A DNA stretch of 64,000 bases from Emiliania huxleyi CCMP1516 (GCF_000372725.1 NW_005201732.1:266743-330742), one strand, 5' to 3'. Numbered from the stretch's first letter, positions 19,872 to 29,253 are shown. Made by a program: numbers and translations. Notes: generated by a model from the letters alone, not told the origin.

Positions 19872-20310
19872 TCCAGGTGTTATTTTCAGTTAACCTGCCC
19901 CTGAGGTGCCCCTACCTACCTAGATCTACCTACCTACCTACCTACCCTACTTATGGGAAACTAAAAAAGAAATCATCGGACGGGTGAAGGTGGGGTACTA
20001 CGCGTTGGTGTCCAGTCCGAGCCTGGCTGTTCTTCACCTTTCTACCTACCTACCTACTACTATACCAACTAAAGTCATGGGTGGTGGTACTCTCCTGCAA
20101 CCACAGTCCTTCCTGAGACATGACAGGCTGCCACTCTCAAGCCCTACAAGCACCAGATCACCCACTTGGGGAGGGTTGATATCGTGATTTCGGTCGAATT
20201 TTTCTTTTTTTGAAAATTCGTGAAGAGAGGGAAAACCCCGACGGGAGGGCCCAGACCTACCCTACCTACCCCGGCATGCTGGCCGCCCAAGCAAAAATAA
20301 CATACACCTG
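19872..20310. mobile_element. MITE, degenerate copy
   Basis: The body is the same as the better copy at 59619-60029: a (CTAC)n tract, TACTTATGGGAAACTAAAAA, CAAGCACCAGATCACCCACT-TGGGGAGGGTTGA and GACCTACCCTACCTACCCCG. The right end, GGCATGCTGGCCGCCCAAGC-AAAAATAACATACACCTG, is recognisable. The left end (CAGGTGTTATTTT) is eroded. Confidence 0.7.
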
Positions 20311-20404
20311 CCGATATATACCTTCGGTCTTCGTTCTTTCTTTTTTTAGTTCTAGCGTGAAAAGAAAGACTTGCTCGAGCCCGTCCAGTACAGCTGTTCG
20401 CCAA

Positions 20405-20522
20405 GAGAACGACGCGACAGAGGAAGCGACGAGAGTGGGACGGCCGCGAGGTGGCACGAAGGTTGAAGCGAGAATCGGAGAGAGACTGCGAAGAGAGATA
20501 GGAAGAGGCAGACTCCCTAGGT
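20405..20522 (+). repeat. Dispersed repeat family A, copy 3
   Basis: It matches 3270-3395 (same strand) and 1-150 (opposite strand) and ends GGAAGAGGCAGACTCCCTAG. It abuts the truncated gene at 20523 exactly where that coding sequence stops being readable. Confidence 0.7.
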
Positions 20523-20912
20523 GTACTACCTTGAGCTTGTCAAAGAGTACCATGAGGGCGAAGCAGAGGAGGTTGAGGCTCGGCTCGTTCTCGCCCGGGG
20601 GGAGGGACTTGGCGAGCGTGTCGAGGAGCCTAGTCGAGCTGCAGGTGGTGAGGGCTGTCTGCTTGGGGGGGGGGGGGGATCGTGCTGCAGCACTCACGTC
20701 GTGCGGTCGGCGCTCGGCTCGAGCCAGAAGCCGTTGTTGACGACCACCCCGTCGACCGGCCACGCGGCGGGGCAGCTCTGGTACGTGCGGCTGCCGTCGG
20801 GATCGGACCCCGGGGGCGGGCCCGCGCGCTCAAGGAGCTCAGTCGCCGTGAGGTCGCAGAGGGCCGGCACGCGCGCAAGTAGGATAGTCCTAGGGTGGGG
20901 ACGACCGGGCAT
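20523..20912 (-). pseudogene. Truncated two-exon gene fragment of unknown function
   Basis: Exon 1 begins at the ATG at 20912 (MPGRPHPRTILLARVPALCD) and includes VDGVVVNNGFWLEPSADRTT. It ends at a GTGAGT donor near 20700. Exon 2 resumes in frame after CACCTGCAG as STRLLDTLAKSLPPGENEPS and then LNLLCFALMVLFDKLK. The reading ends where repeat family A begins, so the gene was cut there or continues beyond an unrecognised intron. I do not recognise the family. Confidence 0.45.
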
Positions 20913-20937
20913 AGGACGACCGGATTAGCGGGGTGGG

Positions 20938-21240
20938 GGTGCGGGAGGGAGGGGGGGGGGGGGGGGGGGCCACATTTAGAACCCGTTGTTTTTGGACCCC
21001 CCTTTTTTTTTTACCCAAAAAGGGGGGCCCCACCCCCTTTTTTTTTCGGAGCCGGGCTCACGGTTCTAATCCCATTCAAACCCCCTAATAAAAGAAGGAG
21101 CGTTTGGCCCAACCCCTCCCCCCGTGGGGTGGGGGGTTCCCTTTTAGAGCTTTTTAAGGGTCTCCCCCCCCCCTTTCCTTCCCCCCCCTTCCCTTCCCCC
21201 CCCCCCCCCTTCTTTCCCCCCTCCCCCTTTTCCCTTTTTT
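20938..21240. other. Homopolymer-rich stretch, probable poor-quality sequence
   Basis: Runs of G, T and C of 6 to more than 20 bases dominate, and bases look duplicated throughout. This is typical of low-quality read ends rather than genomic low complexity. No feature should be called here. Confidence 0.5.
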
Positions 21241-21462
21241 CCCTCTTCTCAAGAATGTTTACGTTCGCGATCCCATTTCGTTTGCACCCCGAACTGATTT
21301 TGTTTAAAGTTAAGTTAGGTTCGTTTAAAGTTAGTTCCCTCCGGCATGTGCAACGAGTCGAGTTCGTCAAAAAGCGGGGGGGGGGGGGTGCGGCCAAAGA
21401 AATAAATTCTACGTCGGGGCCGTCCGTTCCGGGCTGTCTGTCTGCCAACCAAGAGCATCGCG

Positions 21463-22839
21463 ATGAGGTTGCACAAGTGTCCGCTCTGTTCATTCACTCA
21501 CACCTCGCTAAATATGATTGGCCAGCATAAAAGGTCGTGTACAGGCCAGACGGCCGGCAGCCTGGCCCGTCGTCAAGCATCCATGATGGGAATGCCGCCG
21601 TCATCGGATGCTGACGAGGAAGCTGCTGCGGCGTCTTTGTCTCCTGGCCCAGACTCGCTGCCGGGTGACGACGACACTCGTTCTCCACCAGGCAGTGGTG
21701 CAAGTGGCTGCAGCCACGACGCCACACCGATGGAGCAGGAGCCCTCGCCAGGTCAGGCTGTCGATGCGGCTGAAGCGGCGGCAGCTGCTGCTTCTGCCGA
21801 GAGCGCAAATGCGCGTGCGGCCACGCGTGAGCGGCAGCTAAGGCAGGTACTCAATGATCCGAGGGCTCAGACGCCGAGAGTGATGTACAGTCTCGATGAA
21901 TGGCATTGGATCCAGATGAGCAAGGACTCGCAGTGGAGCCGGAAGGATGCGGCTCGGCATCTTACAAACGAGGCAGAGGTGCGACGAGCGGCTGGCCAGC
22001 CCTCTCTGCGGCTTTTTACGCAGGCAGACATCGACAGGCTGCTTGACGGCTACACTGCAGATCGTGGAATGGAGTTCTCTCCAACGGACGTGGTTTTTGC
22101 GGACGGCTCAAATCCTTTTCCGCGGATGGACGCCATCAAAGGCGCTGCAGGCACCGTCTGCTTGATTGCATATCAGCGATCCTCGTTGTCCGTGTTGCGG
22201 GACATGTTCACTGATCTGGCCTCTGACTCTGCAGAGCACCGGGAGGCGACGCCGTGCTTCCGCAATGGCGAACGTGTCTTTGGCGCGCCAATTACGGGCA
22301 CCTGGCTCGAGGCCCAGCAGGCGCGCGTACGTGCGATCGATCCGAACGGCTACGTCTTTTCGTTTGACATATTTCACGACAAATCGGAAAAGTTCGGGCG
22401 CAGCTTTTACCCCGTCTACATTGTCAGCAACCACCTTTCCCTTGACGAGAAGCGCAACCCAATCAACTGGCGCCTGCTTGCCCTCTGGCCGATTCTCCAC
22501 TTTGACCAGTCGCCACCGCTCGGTGAGACGCAGAAGCGGCGGCAGCGGGCGAATTACATCACAGCACTGCTCGACACCCTGCTGCGGACCGAGGAGCTCA
22601 CCGACGCGATGCAGAACGGGATGGACATTGGCGACGCAAGAGTATGGCCGATTTTGCAGCTCTCTATCCTCGACCACCCGGAAAAGTGCCAAGATGCGAA
22701 GTGCAATCAGCTGCGGTGTGAGACTGCGGCACGTGCCCTCTCTAGATTTCCTCAAATTGATGGTGGTAGTGCCCTTCTAGGTGCGCCCGGTGCCGCGCGG
22801 CAAGTGGGGAGCTCTCGCACTACGAGGAGCCAGTGCTGA
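21463..22839 (+). mobile_element. KDZ/Plavaka-like transposase relic (putative)
   Basis: An ORF of 458 residues. It opens with a C2HC zinc finger, HKCPLCSFTHTSLNMIGQHK-RSC. An acidic linker follows, then a region with MYSLDEWHWIQMSKDSQWSR. The core has IDPNGYVFSFDIFHDKSEKF, RSFYPVYIVSNHLSLDEKRN and INWRLLALWPILHF, similar in layout to the D-K...P-V-x-x-x-N-L...R...LP region of KDZ/Plavaka transposases. The normal continuation is lost at 22839. Downstream pieces in other frames (RLAEADWRLAEPGERGEKRA near 22956-23030; ARLLAAWNVWVRTNPGSFRI near 23440-23500) look like remnants of the same protein. No terminal repeats were found. The family assignment is inferred from memory of the fold. Confidence 0.45.
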
Positions 22840-23560
22840 TGCGTTGCACTGAGAGTCGAGCGCTTTTCAGATTCTACCCTGTATCAAGCCAGGGCGTAGT
22901 ATTATCCTGCAATCGTGAACAGGCGAGGGAAGAATTTACCGCTTCACACGGCTTGCTGAGGCAGACTGGCGTCTAGCCGAACCAGGCGAGCGCGGCGAGA
23001 AGCGCGCCATCTTTGATGAGTGGCGACGAGTGCTCGCGGGGATCGGCTTGCACTACCGCGACAATACTAAATGGTGATGAATTTGCCACTCACCCAGCCC
23101 GGCGGCAGAGGTAAGTACGCTGAGCGCCTGTCGGCACACGCAGGCACCTCCCCGGCAGCCTAGCGTACCGATATGGGCTTCCGGTGCTCCACGTCGTCAA
23201 ACAGGGCATCGGGAAGGATGCGGTGCGCAATGCGAATAGATGTAAACATCGCGCGCCACCCATCTTTCCTTTCCAGGCAGTCGGATTTCTTCCCGGGGTT
23301 CGCGAAGTCTGTCGCACTCCTTCTCTGAGGGATCCGCCCGTCGCGTCCTCACACATGGTGGTCTCGGGCCGCTCAGATTCAGCTGACTCTGCGCGATCTC
23401 TACGAGTTCGTCGAACACCGCTCACCTGGCTCATGGGCGCGGCTGCTGGCGGCCTGGAATGTGTGGGTGCGGACCAACCCGGGGAGCTTCCGCATTGTTC
23501 GCGGCCGAACCAAGAGGCAGGGCATCGAGGCTGTGTACGAGCCCAGCTCACCAGCCAGCT
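22840..23560 (+). pseudogene. Downstream remnants of the transposase-like gene
   Basis: Short coding-looking segments appear in shifting frames: EADWRLAEPGERGEKRAIFD-EWRRVLAGIG and LRDLYEFVEHRSPGSW followed by LLAAWNVWV. They continue the theme of the upstream ORF but are interrupted by stops and frame changes. The rest, 23561-23872, is GC-rich with no supported gene. Confidence 0.4.
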
Positions 23561-23872
23561 CACCAGCTCGCCGCCGCGGCCAGGGCGCCTCCTGCGCCGC
23601 CCCGCGGCCCGCTCCGCGCGGTTCGGCCGCGGCCGAGGCCACGGCGGCCCTCCCCCACCACCCGCCCACTCGACCGACCGACGAGCCTCACCCGCGAGCG
23701 CTCCCACCGCTCCACCACCCTCGCACGAACTTCGGACGGCGGCGGCGGCGGGCGTGAGTGACGGTGACACTCCGGTGCACCCTTCTGCGCGTGCCGCCTC
23801 GTCTCTCGCGCCCGATCCCTTGGCGTGCGCGCGTCGCCGCCACACCTCCGCCACGATTGGCTAGTGCCACTA

Positions 23873-26089
23873 CTAGTGACGCCGAAATCGGCGAGTGTCC
23901 TTGAACGACCTCTCCGATTCCGTCGGCGACGACGGCGGCGCCTGCTCTCGTAACTCAGCCAGCTCGCGTTCCCCCCTGTCACGATTCGCTTCGCCGCCGA
24001 GGTCGGACAACTGTGCGAGGTCTACAATCTCCGGACCCATCTCGTTCGACTGTGAGGTTTTTTTGCTCTTGCTCTGGCTCTCGCTCTTGCGCATTACTTC
24101 TCTCTGCGAGACCGCAGTGTTCTTGCACGCAGCCTTTGCCTTGCGAGCCGCCTCCGCAGGCACTGGTGCCTTGGCCGACGTTGGTGGCGTTGGCTTGGCG
24201 GGCTTTGGCGCCGCTGATGCCGTTTGCTTGGCGGACTTTGGCACCGTGGGCGCCACGGGCTTTGGCGCCGCTGATGGCGTCGGCTTGGGGTTAGGATCAC
24301 TCGAACTGCTGGCACCGCCCGAGGTCTGCGCGGCGGGGTGCGCGCCGCCGCGCCGCACAATCACAGGAGCCGTACCATTACGCTTCGGTGCCGCCTCGGC
24401 CTCCTCACCCGCCTTCCGCTTCGCAGGCACTGGTGCCTTGGCCGCCGTTGGTGGCGTTGGCTTGGCGGGCTTTGGCGCCGCTGATGACGTTTGCTTGGCG
24501 GACTTTGGCACCGTGGGCGCCACGGGCTTTGGCGCCGCTGATGGCGTCGGCTTGGCGGACTTTGGCACCGTGGGCGCCACGGGCTTTGGCGCCGCTGATG
24601 GCGTCGGCTTGGGGTTGGGGTCACTCGAACTGCTGGCACCGCCCGAGGTCTGCGCGGCGGGGTGTGCGCCGCCGCGCCGCACATTCACAGGAGCCGTATC
24701 TTTACGCTTCTGTCCCGCCTTGGCCTCCTCACCCGCCTTCCGCTTCGCAGGCTCTGGTGCCTTGGCCGTCGTTGGTGGCGTTGNNNNNNNNNNNNNNNNN
24801 NNNNNNNNNNNNNNNNNNNNNNNNNNNNNNNNNNNNNNNNNNNNNNNNNNNNNNNNNNNNNNNNNNNNNNNNNNNNNNNNNNNNNNNNNNNNNNNNNNNN
24901 NNNNNNNNNNNNNNNNNNNNNNNNNNNNNNNNNNNNNNNNNNNNNNNNNNNNNNNNNNNNNNNNNNNNNNNNNNNNNNNNNNNNNNNNNNNNNNNNNNNN
25001 NNNNNNNNNNNNNNNNNNNNNNNNNNNNNNNNNNNNNNNNNNNNNNNNNNNNNNNNNNNNNNNNNNNNNNNNNNNNNNNNNNNNNNNNNNNNNNNNNNNN
25101 NNNNNNNNNNNNNNNNNNNNNNNNNNNNNNNNNNNNNNNNNNNNNNNNNNNNNNNNNNNNNNNNNNNNNNNNNNNNNNNNNNNNNNNNNNNNNNNNNNNN
25201 NNNNNNNNNNNNNNNNNNNNNNNNNNNNNNNNNNNNNNNNNNNNNNNNNNNNNNNNNNNNNNNNNNNNNNNNNNNNNNNNNNNNNNNNNNNNNNNNNNNN
25301 NNNNNNNNNNNNNNNNNNNNNNNNNNNNNNNNNNNNNNNNNNNNNNNNNNNNNNNNNNNNNNNNNNNNNNNNNNNNNNNNNNNNNNNNNNNNNNNNNNNN
25401 NNNNNNNNNNNNNNNNNNNNNNNNNNNNNNNNNNNNNNNNNNNNNNNNNNNNNNNNNNNNNNNNNNNNNNNNNNNNNNNNNNNNNNNNNNNNNNNNNNNN
25501 NNNNNNNNNNNNNNNNNNNNNNNNNNNNNNNNNNNNNNNNNNNNNNNNNNNNNNNNNNNNNNNNNNNNNNNNNNNNNNNNNNNNNNNNNNNNNNNNNNNN
25601 NNNNNNNNNNNNNNNNNNNNNGCAATTTAGCGCTGGAGGCGAGGGTGGAGGCGGCGTGGGCGGTGGCGAGGGCGGTGGTGTGGACGTGGTCGAGGGTGGA
25701 GTCGGTGTGGGTGCCGTCGCGTAGATAGCTGCCTCTGCTTGGCGAGCCGCCAACTCTGCCTGGCGAGCTGCCGCCGTCAGCCTCTCAAACGGTATCTCAG
25801 TCTCATTGTGTTTGTGGCTTAATACAGTTGCTATTAAACCAATGCCGTCATACGCAGCCGTCTTCATTTTCCCCAACCAATCGCCTGGATTTTTCCACAC
25901 TAGCGCAATCGCAACACCAGCGACTAGAAGAAGAATGAGTTTGCCCGCTACATCCCAGACCCACCATCTAGATGGTTGCTCCTTTGGAGGGGGAGAAGGC
26001 GCGGCCACTTGGTTAGATGCGCACATGTCTACATCGTAGACAGCGCACAAGTTGTTAGCCAGTGGGTCTACATTGTGCGCCTCAAACAT
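23873..26089 (-). CDS. Virus-like single-span membrane protein with Lys/Pro/Ala repeats (gap inside)
   Basis: An intronless minus-strand ORF, interrupted by an 838-bp N gap (24784-25621) that happens to keep frame. From the ATG at 26089 there is a short N-terminus, a transmembrane helix (LILLLVAGVAIALVW), then a proline-rich stretch (TPPPSPPPTPPPPSPP). After the gap come near-identical repeats of PKPVAPTVPKSAK and PAKRKAGEEA. A longer unit with VRRGGAHPAAQTSGGASSSS appears twice. The C-terminus is charged and rich in E/R. I do not recognise a family. The gene shares a promoter-like motif with the ORF at 26162-27490, and the N-terminal third is less GC-rich than nearby genes. The length across the gap is unknown. 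Confidence 0.55.
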   Translation of the reverse strand: MFEAHNVDPLANNLCAVYDVDMCASNQVAAPSPPPKEQPSRWWVWDVAGKLILLLVAGVAIALVWKNPGDWLGKMKTAAYDGIGLIATVLSHKHNETEIPFERLTAAARQAELAARQAEAAIYATAPTPTPPSTTSTPPPSPPPTPPPPSPPALNCXXXXXXXXXXXXXXXXXXXXXXXXXXXXXXXXXXXXXXXXXXXXXXXXXXXXXXXXXXXXXXXXXXXXXXXXXXXXXXXXXXXXXXXXXXXXXXXXXXXXXXXXXXXXXXXXXXXXXXXXXXXXXXXXXXXXXXXXXXXXXXXXXXXXXXXXXXXXXXXXXXXXXXXXXXXXXXXXXXXXXXXXXXXXXXXXXXXXXXXXXXXXXXXXXXXXXXXXXXXXXXXXXXXXXXXXXXXXXXXXXXXXXXXXXXXXXXXXXXXXXXXXXXXXXXXXXXXXXXXXTPPTTAKAPEPAKRKAGEEAKAGQKRKDTAPVNVRRGGAHPAAQTSGGASSSSDPNPKPTPSAAPKPVAPTVPKSAKPTPSAAPKPVAPTVPKSAKQTSSAAPKPAKPTPPTAAKAPVPAKRKAGEEAEAAPKRNGTAPVIVRRGGAHPAAQTSGGASSSSDPNPKPTPSAAPKPVAPTVPKSAKQTASAAPKPAKPTPPTSAKAPVPAEAARKAKAACKNTAVSQREVMRKSESQSKSKKTSQSNEMGPEIVDLAQLSDLGGEANRDRGERELAELREQAPPSSPTESERSFKDTRRFRRH
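24160..24750 (-). repeat. Coding tandem repeats
   Basis: Units of about 60-100 bp encoding AAPKPVAPTVPKSAK-type peptides recur four to five times. A larger unit of about 300 bp is present twice on this side of the gap. The assembly gap at 24784 probably reflects collapse of this array. Confidence 0.7.
24784..25621. other. Assembly gap (838 N)
   Basis: Unresolved bases within a repetitive coding region. Any feature crossing it is tentative. Confidence 1.
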
Positions 26090-26114
26090 CCTCAATTCCT
26101 TTTAATGTGAGCAA

Positions 26115-26141
26115 AAAAAATCATGTGTGGCCATGTGTGTA
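26115..26141 (-). promoter_or_regulatory. Shared upstream motif, copy 1
   Basis: On the minus strand the sequence reads CACACATGGCCACACATGAT followed by a T-run, about 26 nt before the ATG at 26089. Nearly the same sequence lies before the neighbouring ORF. The double CACACATG plus T-tract suggests a specific promoter element; this is inference from two copies. Confidence 0.5.
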
Positions 26142-26161
26142 TACCTATTCTTGCATTGAGG

Positions 26162-27490
26162 CTACGCTCGTGCACCCTCTGTCACTATTTCGAGTAGCGT
26201 CGCCACCGTATCCTTTTGCTCTTTCCACTCCTTCTTCCCTTCAGTAGCTGTTACTGTACGAAATGGAGGGTCGTATTGAAACTCTCGCTCCATAGCCTTC
26301 TCAACGTCGTCTACAAATCCAGAATATGGCAGGAAAGCCACATCCGTGTGTGCCTCGGCGGCTTCCTCGAGGTAAACAAACAGACTTGTAAATAGATCGA
26401 TTTCAATTAGGAACTTGCCCAGACATTTTGCAGTGTTTCGTTTGTTTTTCAACGCGGAGAATTCGTCAAACAACTTTCTTAGATTGCTGCCTGCCGCAGG
26501 CTTGGGAGAAGCACCGTCATACACCTTGACGTCTATCGTATCCGCTTGGCGTCGGGGCGAGATTTCTCCCTTTTCAGGCTTTATCAGAAAATTATTGCGC
26601 CACACTTGAGCAAGCGCGTGACTCACGCCATCCTCCTCTAGGTCCTCTATTCCAAAACGATCTGCGGACAGACAGGGACCCAATCTGTAGGAGTGGGCTT
26701 TGTGTAGTGGGTAGGTAAACCGCAAGCGAGGATCCAGATACATTTCCTCTTTATTCTTGAATTGTTGGTTTAGTCTTGCCGTCTTCCTCTCAATCTGCTC
26801 ATTCATAGCAGGTAGAATGCTCTGAGGGGCATAGCGCCTTTTCGCCCTAAGTTGGACAAGTTCCGCCAGCAGCAGCTTTCGTTCATTATTTTTTTCCACC
26901 TTCTTTGCGTTTAGTTTCAGGAAGTGCTCGTTAGCGCCTTTGACAGGCCTGCCCGTACGAGCCGCTGGCCTATCAGCTGTGGCGTCTGCATTCGGAAGAC
27001 CAGATCTCTTGTTGTCGTCTCTCGGCTTCCGCCTCATGCACTGATTCAACTCGACATAGCCTAGCAGGTATCGGATACTAGCCACGCGGAGCAGGTCCTC
27101 GCGGAGGTCCGAGACGAGCGACCGTGGAGGATTGCCACCAGCATCACTCAATCGCTTGTACTGTGACGCGTCCTGCAGCAATGCAAGCGTCGCGCTCTTG
27201 AGGGAGTCGAGAAGACTAGCGATACGCTCCCTGTCGATGCTGGATGCTTGGATATCACAACCACCCGCATTCGCTGCTCCCAATGATGTTCTTAGCACCG
27301 AGTCCTTGAGGGGAGATGCCATCTTACGCATGAGCGTCTCGTCGAAGAGCACGCTCAACGGATGCCCCTCTGGCAGCACGTGTTCTTCTTTGCTCAACAA
27401 CTTGGGCAAATACCTCTCTGGCGTCTTCTGACGTACAGCATCTATTGCTTTGTGTCGCTTGCTTGACTGAGGAGTCGGAATGAGACTCAT
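26162..27490 (-). CDS. Virus-like intronless protein of unknown function
   Basis: An uninterrupted 442-residue ORF in a stretch clearly less GC-rich than the host genes. The N-terminus is basic (SSKRHKAIDAVRQKTPERYL). The middle has a K/R-rich helical part (KLNAKKVEKNNERKLLLAEL, then RAKRRYAPQSILPAMNEQIE-RKTARLNQQF). The C-terminal part includes LGKFLIEIDLFTSLFVYLEE. No signal peptide, transmembrane helix or catalytic motif stands out. Lack of introns, base composition, tight spacing to the next ORF and a shared upstream motif all differ from the surrounding genes. An integrated DNA virus or polinton-like virus fragment is my preferred explanation, but no hallmark viral gene (capsid, packaging ATPase, polymerase) is present. 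Confidence 0.55.
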   Translation of the reverse strand: MSLIPTPQSSKRHKAIDAVRQKTPERYLPKLLSKEEHVLPEGHPLSVLFDETLMRKMASPLKDSVLRTSLGAANAGGCDIQASSIDRERIASLLDSLKSATLALLQDASQYKRLSDAGGNPPRSLVSDLREDLLRVASIRYLLGYVELNQCMRRKPRDDNKRSGLPNADATADRPAARTGRPVKGANEHFLKLNAKKVEKNNERKLLLAELVQLRAKRRYAPQSILPAMNEQIERKTARLNQQFKNKEEMYLDPRLRFTYPLHKAHSYRLGPCLSADRFGIEDLEEDGVSHALAQVWRNNFLIKPEKGEISPRRQADTIDVKVYDGASPKPAAGSNLRKLFDEFSALKNKRNTAKCLGKFLIEIDLFTSLFVYLEEAAEAHTDVAFLPYSGFVDDVEKAMEREFQYDPPFRTVTATEGKKEWKEQKDTVATLLEIVTEGARA

Positions 27491-27504
27491 TTATTCATAG
27501 GTAG

Positions 27505-27531
27505 GAAAAAAGTCATGTGTGCTCATGTGTG
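27505..27531 (-). promoter_or_regulatory. Shared upstream motif, copy 2
   Basis: On the minus strand: CACACATGAGCACACATGAC followed by a T-run, ending about 15 nt before the ATG at 27490. It differs from copy 1 by only a few bases. Confidence 0.5.
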
Positions 27532-27578
27532 AATTCAGAATGCTCTCGCGATGTGTGAATTCAGAATGCTCTCGCGAT
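27527..27578. repeat. 26-bp tandem duplication
   Basis: GTGTGAATTCAGAATGCTCT-CGCGAT occurs twice head to tail, starting within the upstream motif of the virus-like ORF. It may mark the edge of the low-GC segment. Confidence 0.8.
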
Positions 27579-27688
27579 GTCCGTGTCGTCGAGAGCGGAC
27601 GCGCTAGCCGCGCCACACCCTGAGGCTCGCCGGCCCCGAGGCCTCGAGGCACTGGCACTGAGGCTCGCCCGCCCCGAGGCCCATGGGT

Positions 27689-27840
27689 CCAATATAAGCA
27701 AAATTCAGAAATTCAGTTTTTTTGGGAGAAATTCTTCAGAAAATCTTGGCCCCTCGGGGACCCTGCCCTGGGACCCAAAAAATTATATTTCAAATTTTTC
27801 CCAAAAAAACTGAATTTCTGAATTCTTGCGTTTATATTGG
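27689..27840. mobile_element. 152-bp MITE or foldback with about 40-bp inverted repeats
   Basis: The left arm CCAATATAAGCAAAATTCAG-AAATTCAGTTTTTTTGGGA pairs with the right arm, whose reverse complement begins CCAATATAAACGCAAGAATT. The interior is only about 70 bp. A half copy of the inner arm (CCCAAAAAACTGAATTTCTG-AATTC) lies at 27880-27905. No target duplication is evident. Confidence 0.65.
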
Positions 27841-27929
27841 CACCTGCGACCAGACCCTACAAAAAATATTCCAACAATTTCCCCCAAAAAACTGAATTTC
27901 TGAATTCTTGTGACCCGGACCCTCCTTCA

Positions 27930-28325
27930 AATCATATATTCCTCCTCTCTCCTCCCTCCCGCCTCTGCCCCGGCCGCCTCTCTCCTCCCTGCCTTCTCTC
28001 TCCTCTCAGCCTTCTTCTCTCTCCCCTGGCCGCCTCTCGCCCTCGCCCGCCTCCCGCGCCGCGACCGCCCTCACGACTGACGCCCTCACCGCCGCTCTCC
28101 CAGGCGGCTGTGCAAGTGCTCGGTGCCTGAGCTGTAGAGGCCGCATACAGACTCGCCTCATGACTTCGTTCATGTTTAAAGCATAGCTCCAGCAGAATAG
28201 TTTGTTTGAAACTCATCAAGACTTGGAGCAACTAGCGGCGAGCGCTCGGATGGGTCGGGACGTGCCTATGCAGGGCACGGAGAGAGACCCAGTCAGAGAG
28301 AGAGAGAGAGAGAGAGGAGAGAGTC
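27930..28325. repeat. Pyrimidine-rich low complexity and AG microsatellite
   Basis: 27945-28110 is a C/T-rich stretch (CCTCTCTCCTCCCT words). An (AG)n run lies at 28295-28317. No gene is supported here. A short exon-like ORF at 28342-28581 (with RLRAVIDDVRPRLARTVQSV) ends at a possible donor, but I cannot link it to a gene. Confidence 0.5.
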
Positions 28326-28812
28326 ACTTGGAGCATTTGGAGTGCTTTCGCGCAAATTCTTTCTAGAGAAAAGCGAAACGGATGGATGCCGCCCGCACAT
28401 ATGGCGGCTGGGTGACGCGAGCGGTACCATATGGTGGGGTGGTCTGACACCGGAGGCCGCCGCGCGGCCGGCTGCCGCCTCCAGCCGCCTCAGAGCGGTC
28501 ATCGATGACGTGAGGCCGCGCCTTGCGAGAACAGTCCAGTCAGTCGACACCGCTTCAAGACTTGCAAACTTAGAGGTTTGAGTCCTCCCACCCCCTCCTC
28601 CACCGCCGCCGCCTCCACCTTCTTCCCACCCCCTCCTCCACCGCCCTCGCCACCTCCGCGCCCATACCCGGCCGAGCACGCGCGCCGCCGCCGCCTCCAT
28701 CTCTCCCAACCCTGTCCTCCACCACGCCACCTCGCCTCACCACTCTTCCTTACCCACTCCGTCGCCCTTGCCCCCCCCCCCCCCCCCCCCCTCCCCCCAC
28801 AGGACAGAAAGA

Positions 28813-29253
28813 ATGACACCCGCGGAGGTGGTCGCACAGTCCGCTCGTTGCGTAAACGAGAAGCTTCGAGGTGGACGCAGCGTTGAATCGTATCGCAACG
28901 CCATGACCATCCAGTTACAGCGAGAACTTGGCGCTAACCTCCAGGTAAAGCCGAGAATTGATGTTCTGTATGATGGACATGTACTACGATGTGTATTACC
29001 GGACTTTGTCATCACTGGACCACGCGGCTTCATTCTTCAGATCAGTGTACCTCCTGCCTATGTCTATCCGGGTGTCTGTGACAAGTCGGACGCTATTGAT
29101 TGTGCGCATCGATTGCCGACGCGCTGCAGCAGCAGCAGGGCGCGCTGCAGCGGCTGCTGCCGTCGGACGAGCTGCCCTCGCTCTCGCCCGACAGCGAGAT
29201 TCACGACCGCGGACTCCTCGTGGACGCGGACTTTGCTCGAGCGGCCGGCGTGA
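28813..29253 (+). CDS. GxxExxY-like/PD-(D/E)XK-type protein (tentative), 3' part unclear
   Basis: From the ATG at 28813: TPAEVVAQSARCVNEKLRGG, then SVESYRNAMTIQLQRELGAN, RIDVLYDGHVLRCVLPDFVI and GPRGFILQISV. The order (helix with a Y, basic helix, then VxYxGHxLxxxxPDxVI) resembles small GxxExxY proteins of the PD-(D/E)XK nuclease fold. The expected catalytic E-x-K is not clear in LQISV. The reading becomes low quality after SDAID at about 29100, where the frame of the RuvC-like ORF takes over. A poly-C tract and CAG acceptor precede the ATG. The function is a weak guess. Confidence 0.35.
   Translation: MTPAEVVAQSARCVNEKLRGGRSVESYRNAMTIQLQRELGANLQVKPRIDVLYDGHVLRCVLPDFVITGPRGFILQISVPPAYVYPGVCDKSDAIDCAHRLPTRCSSSRARCSGCCRRTSCPRSRPTARFTTADSSWTRTLLERPA

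Noticed and set aside
23895-25728. Long plus-strand ORFs opposite the virus-like membrane protein
   Set aside because: They mirror the repetitive minus-strand gene and run through the N gap; the minus frame has a start, a membrane helix and an upstream motif.
26162-27490. Naming the low-GC ORF as a capsid or packaging protein
   Set aside because: No jelly-roll or ATPase motif can be seen; only context suggests a viral origin.
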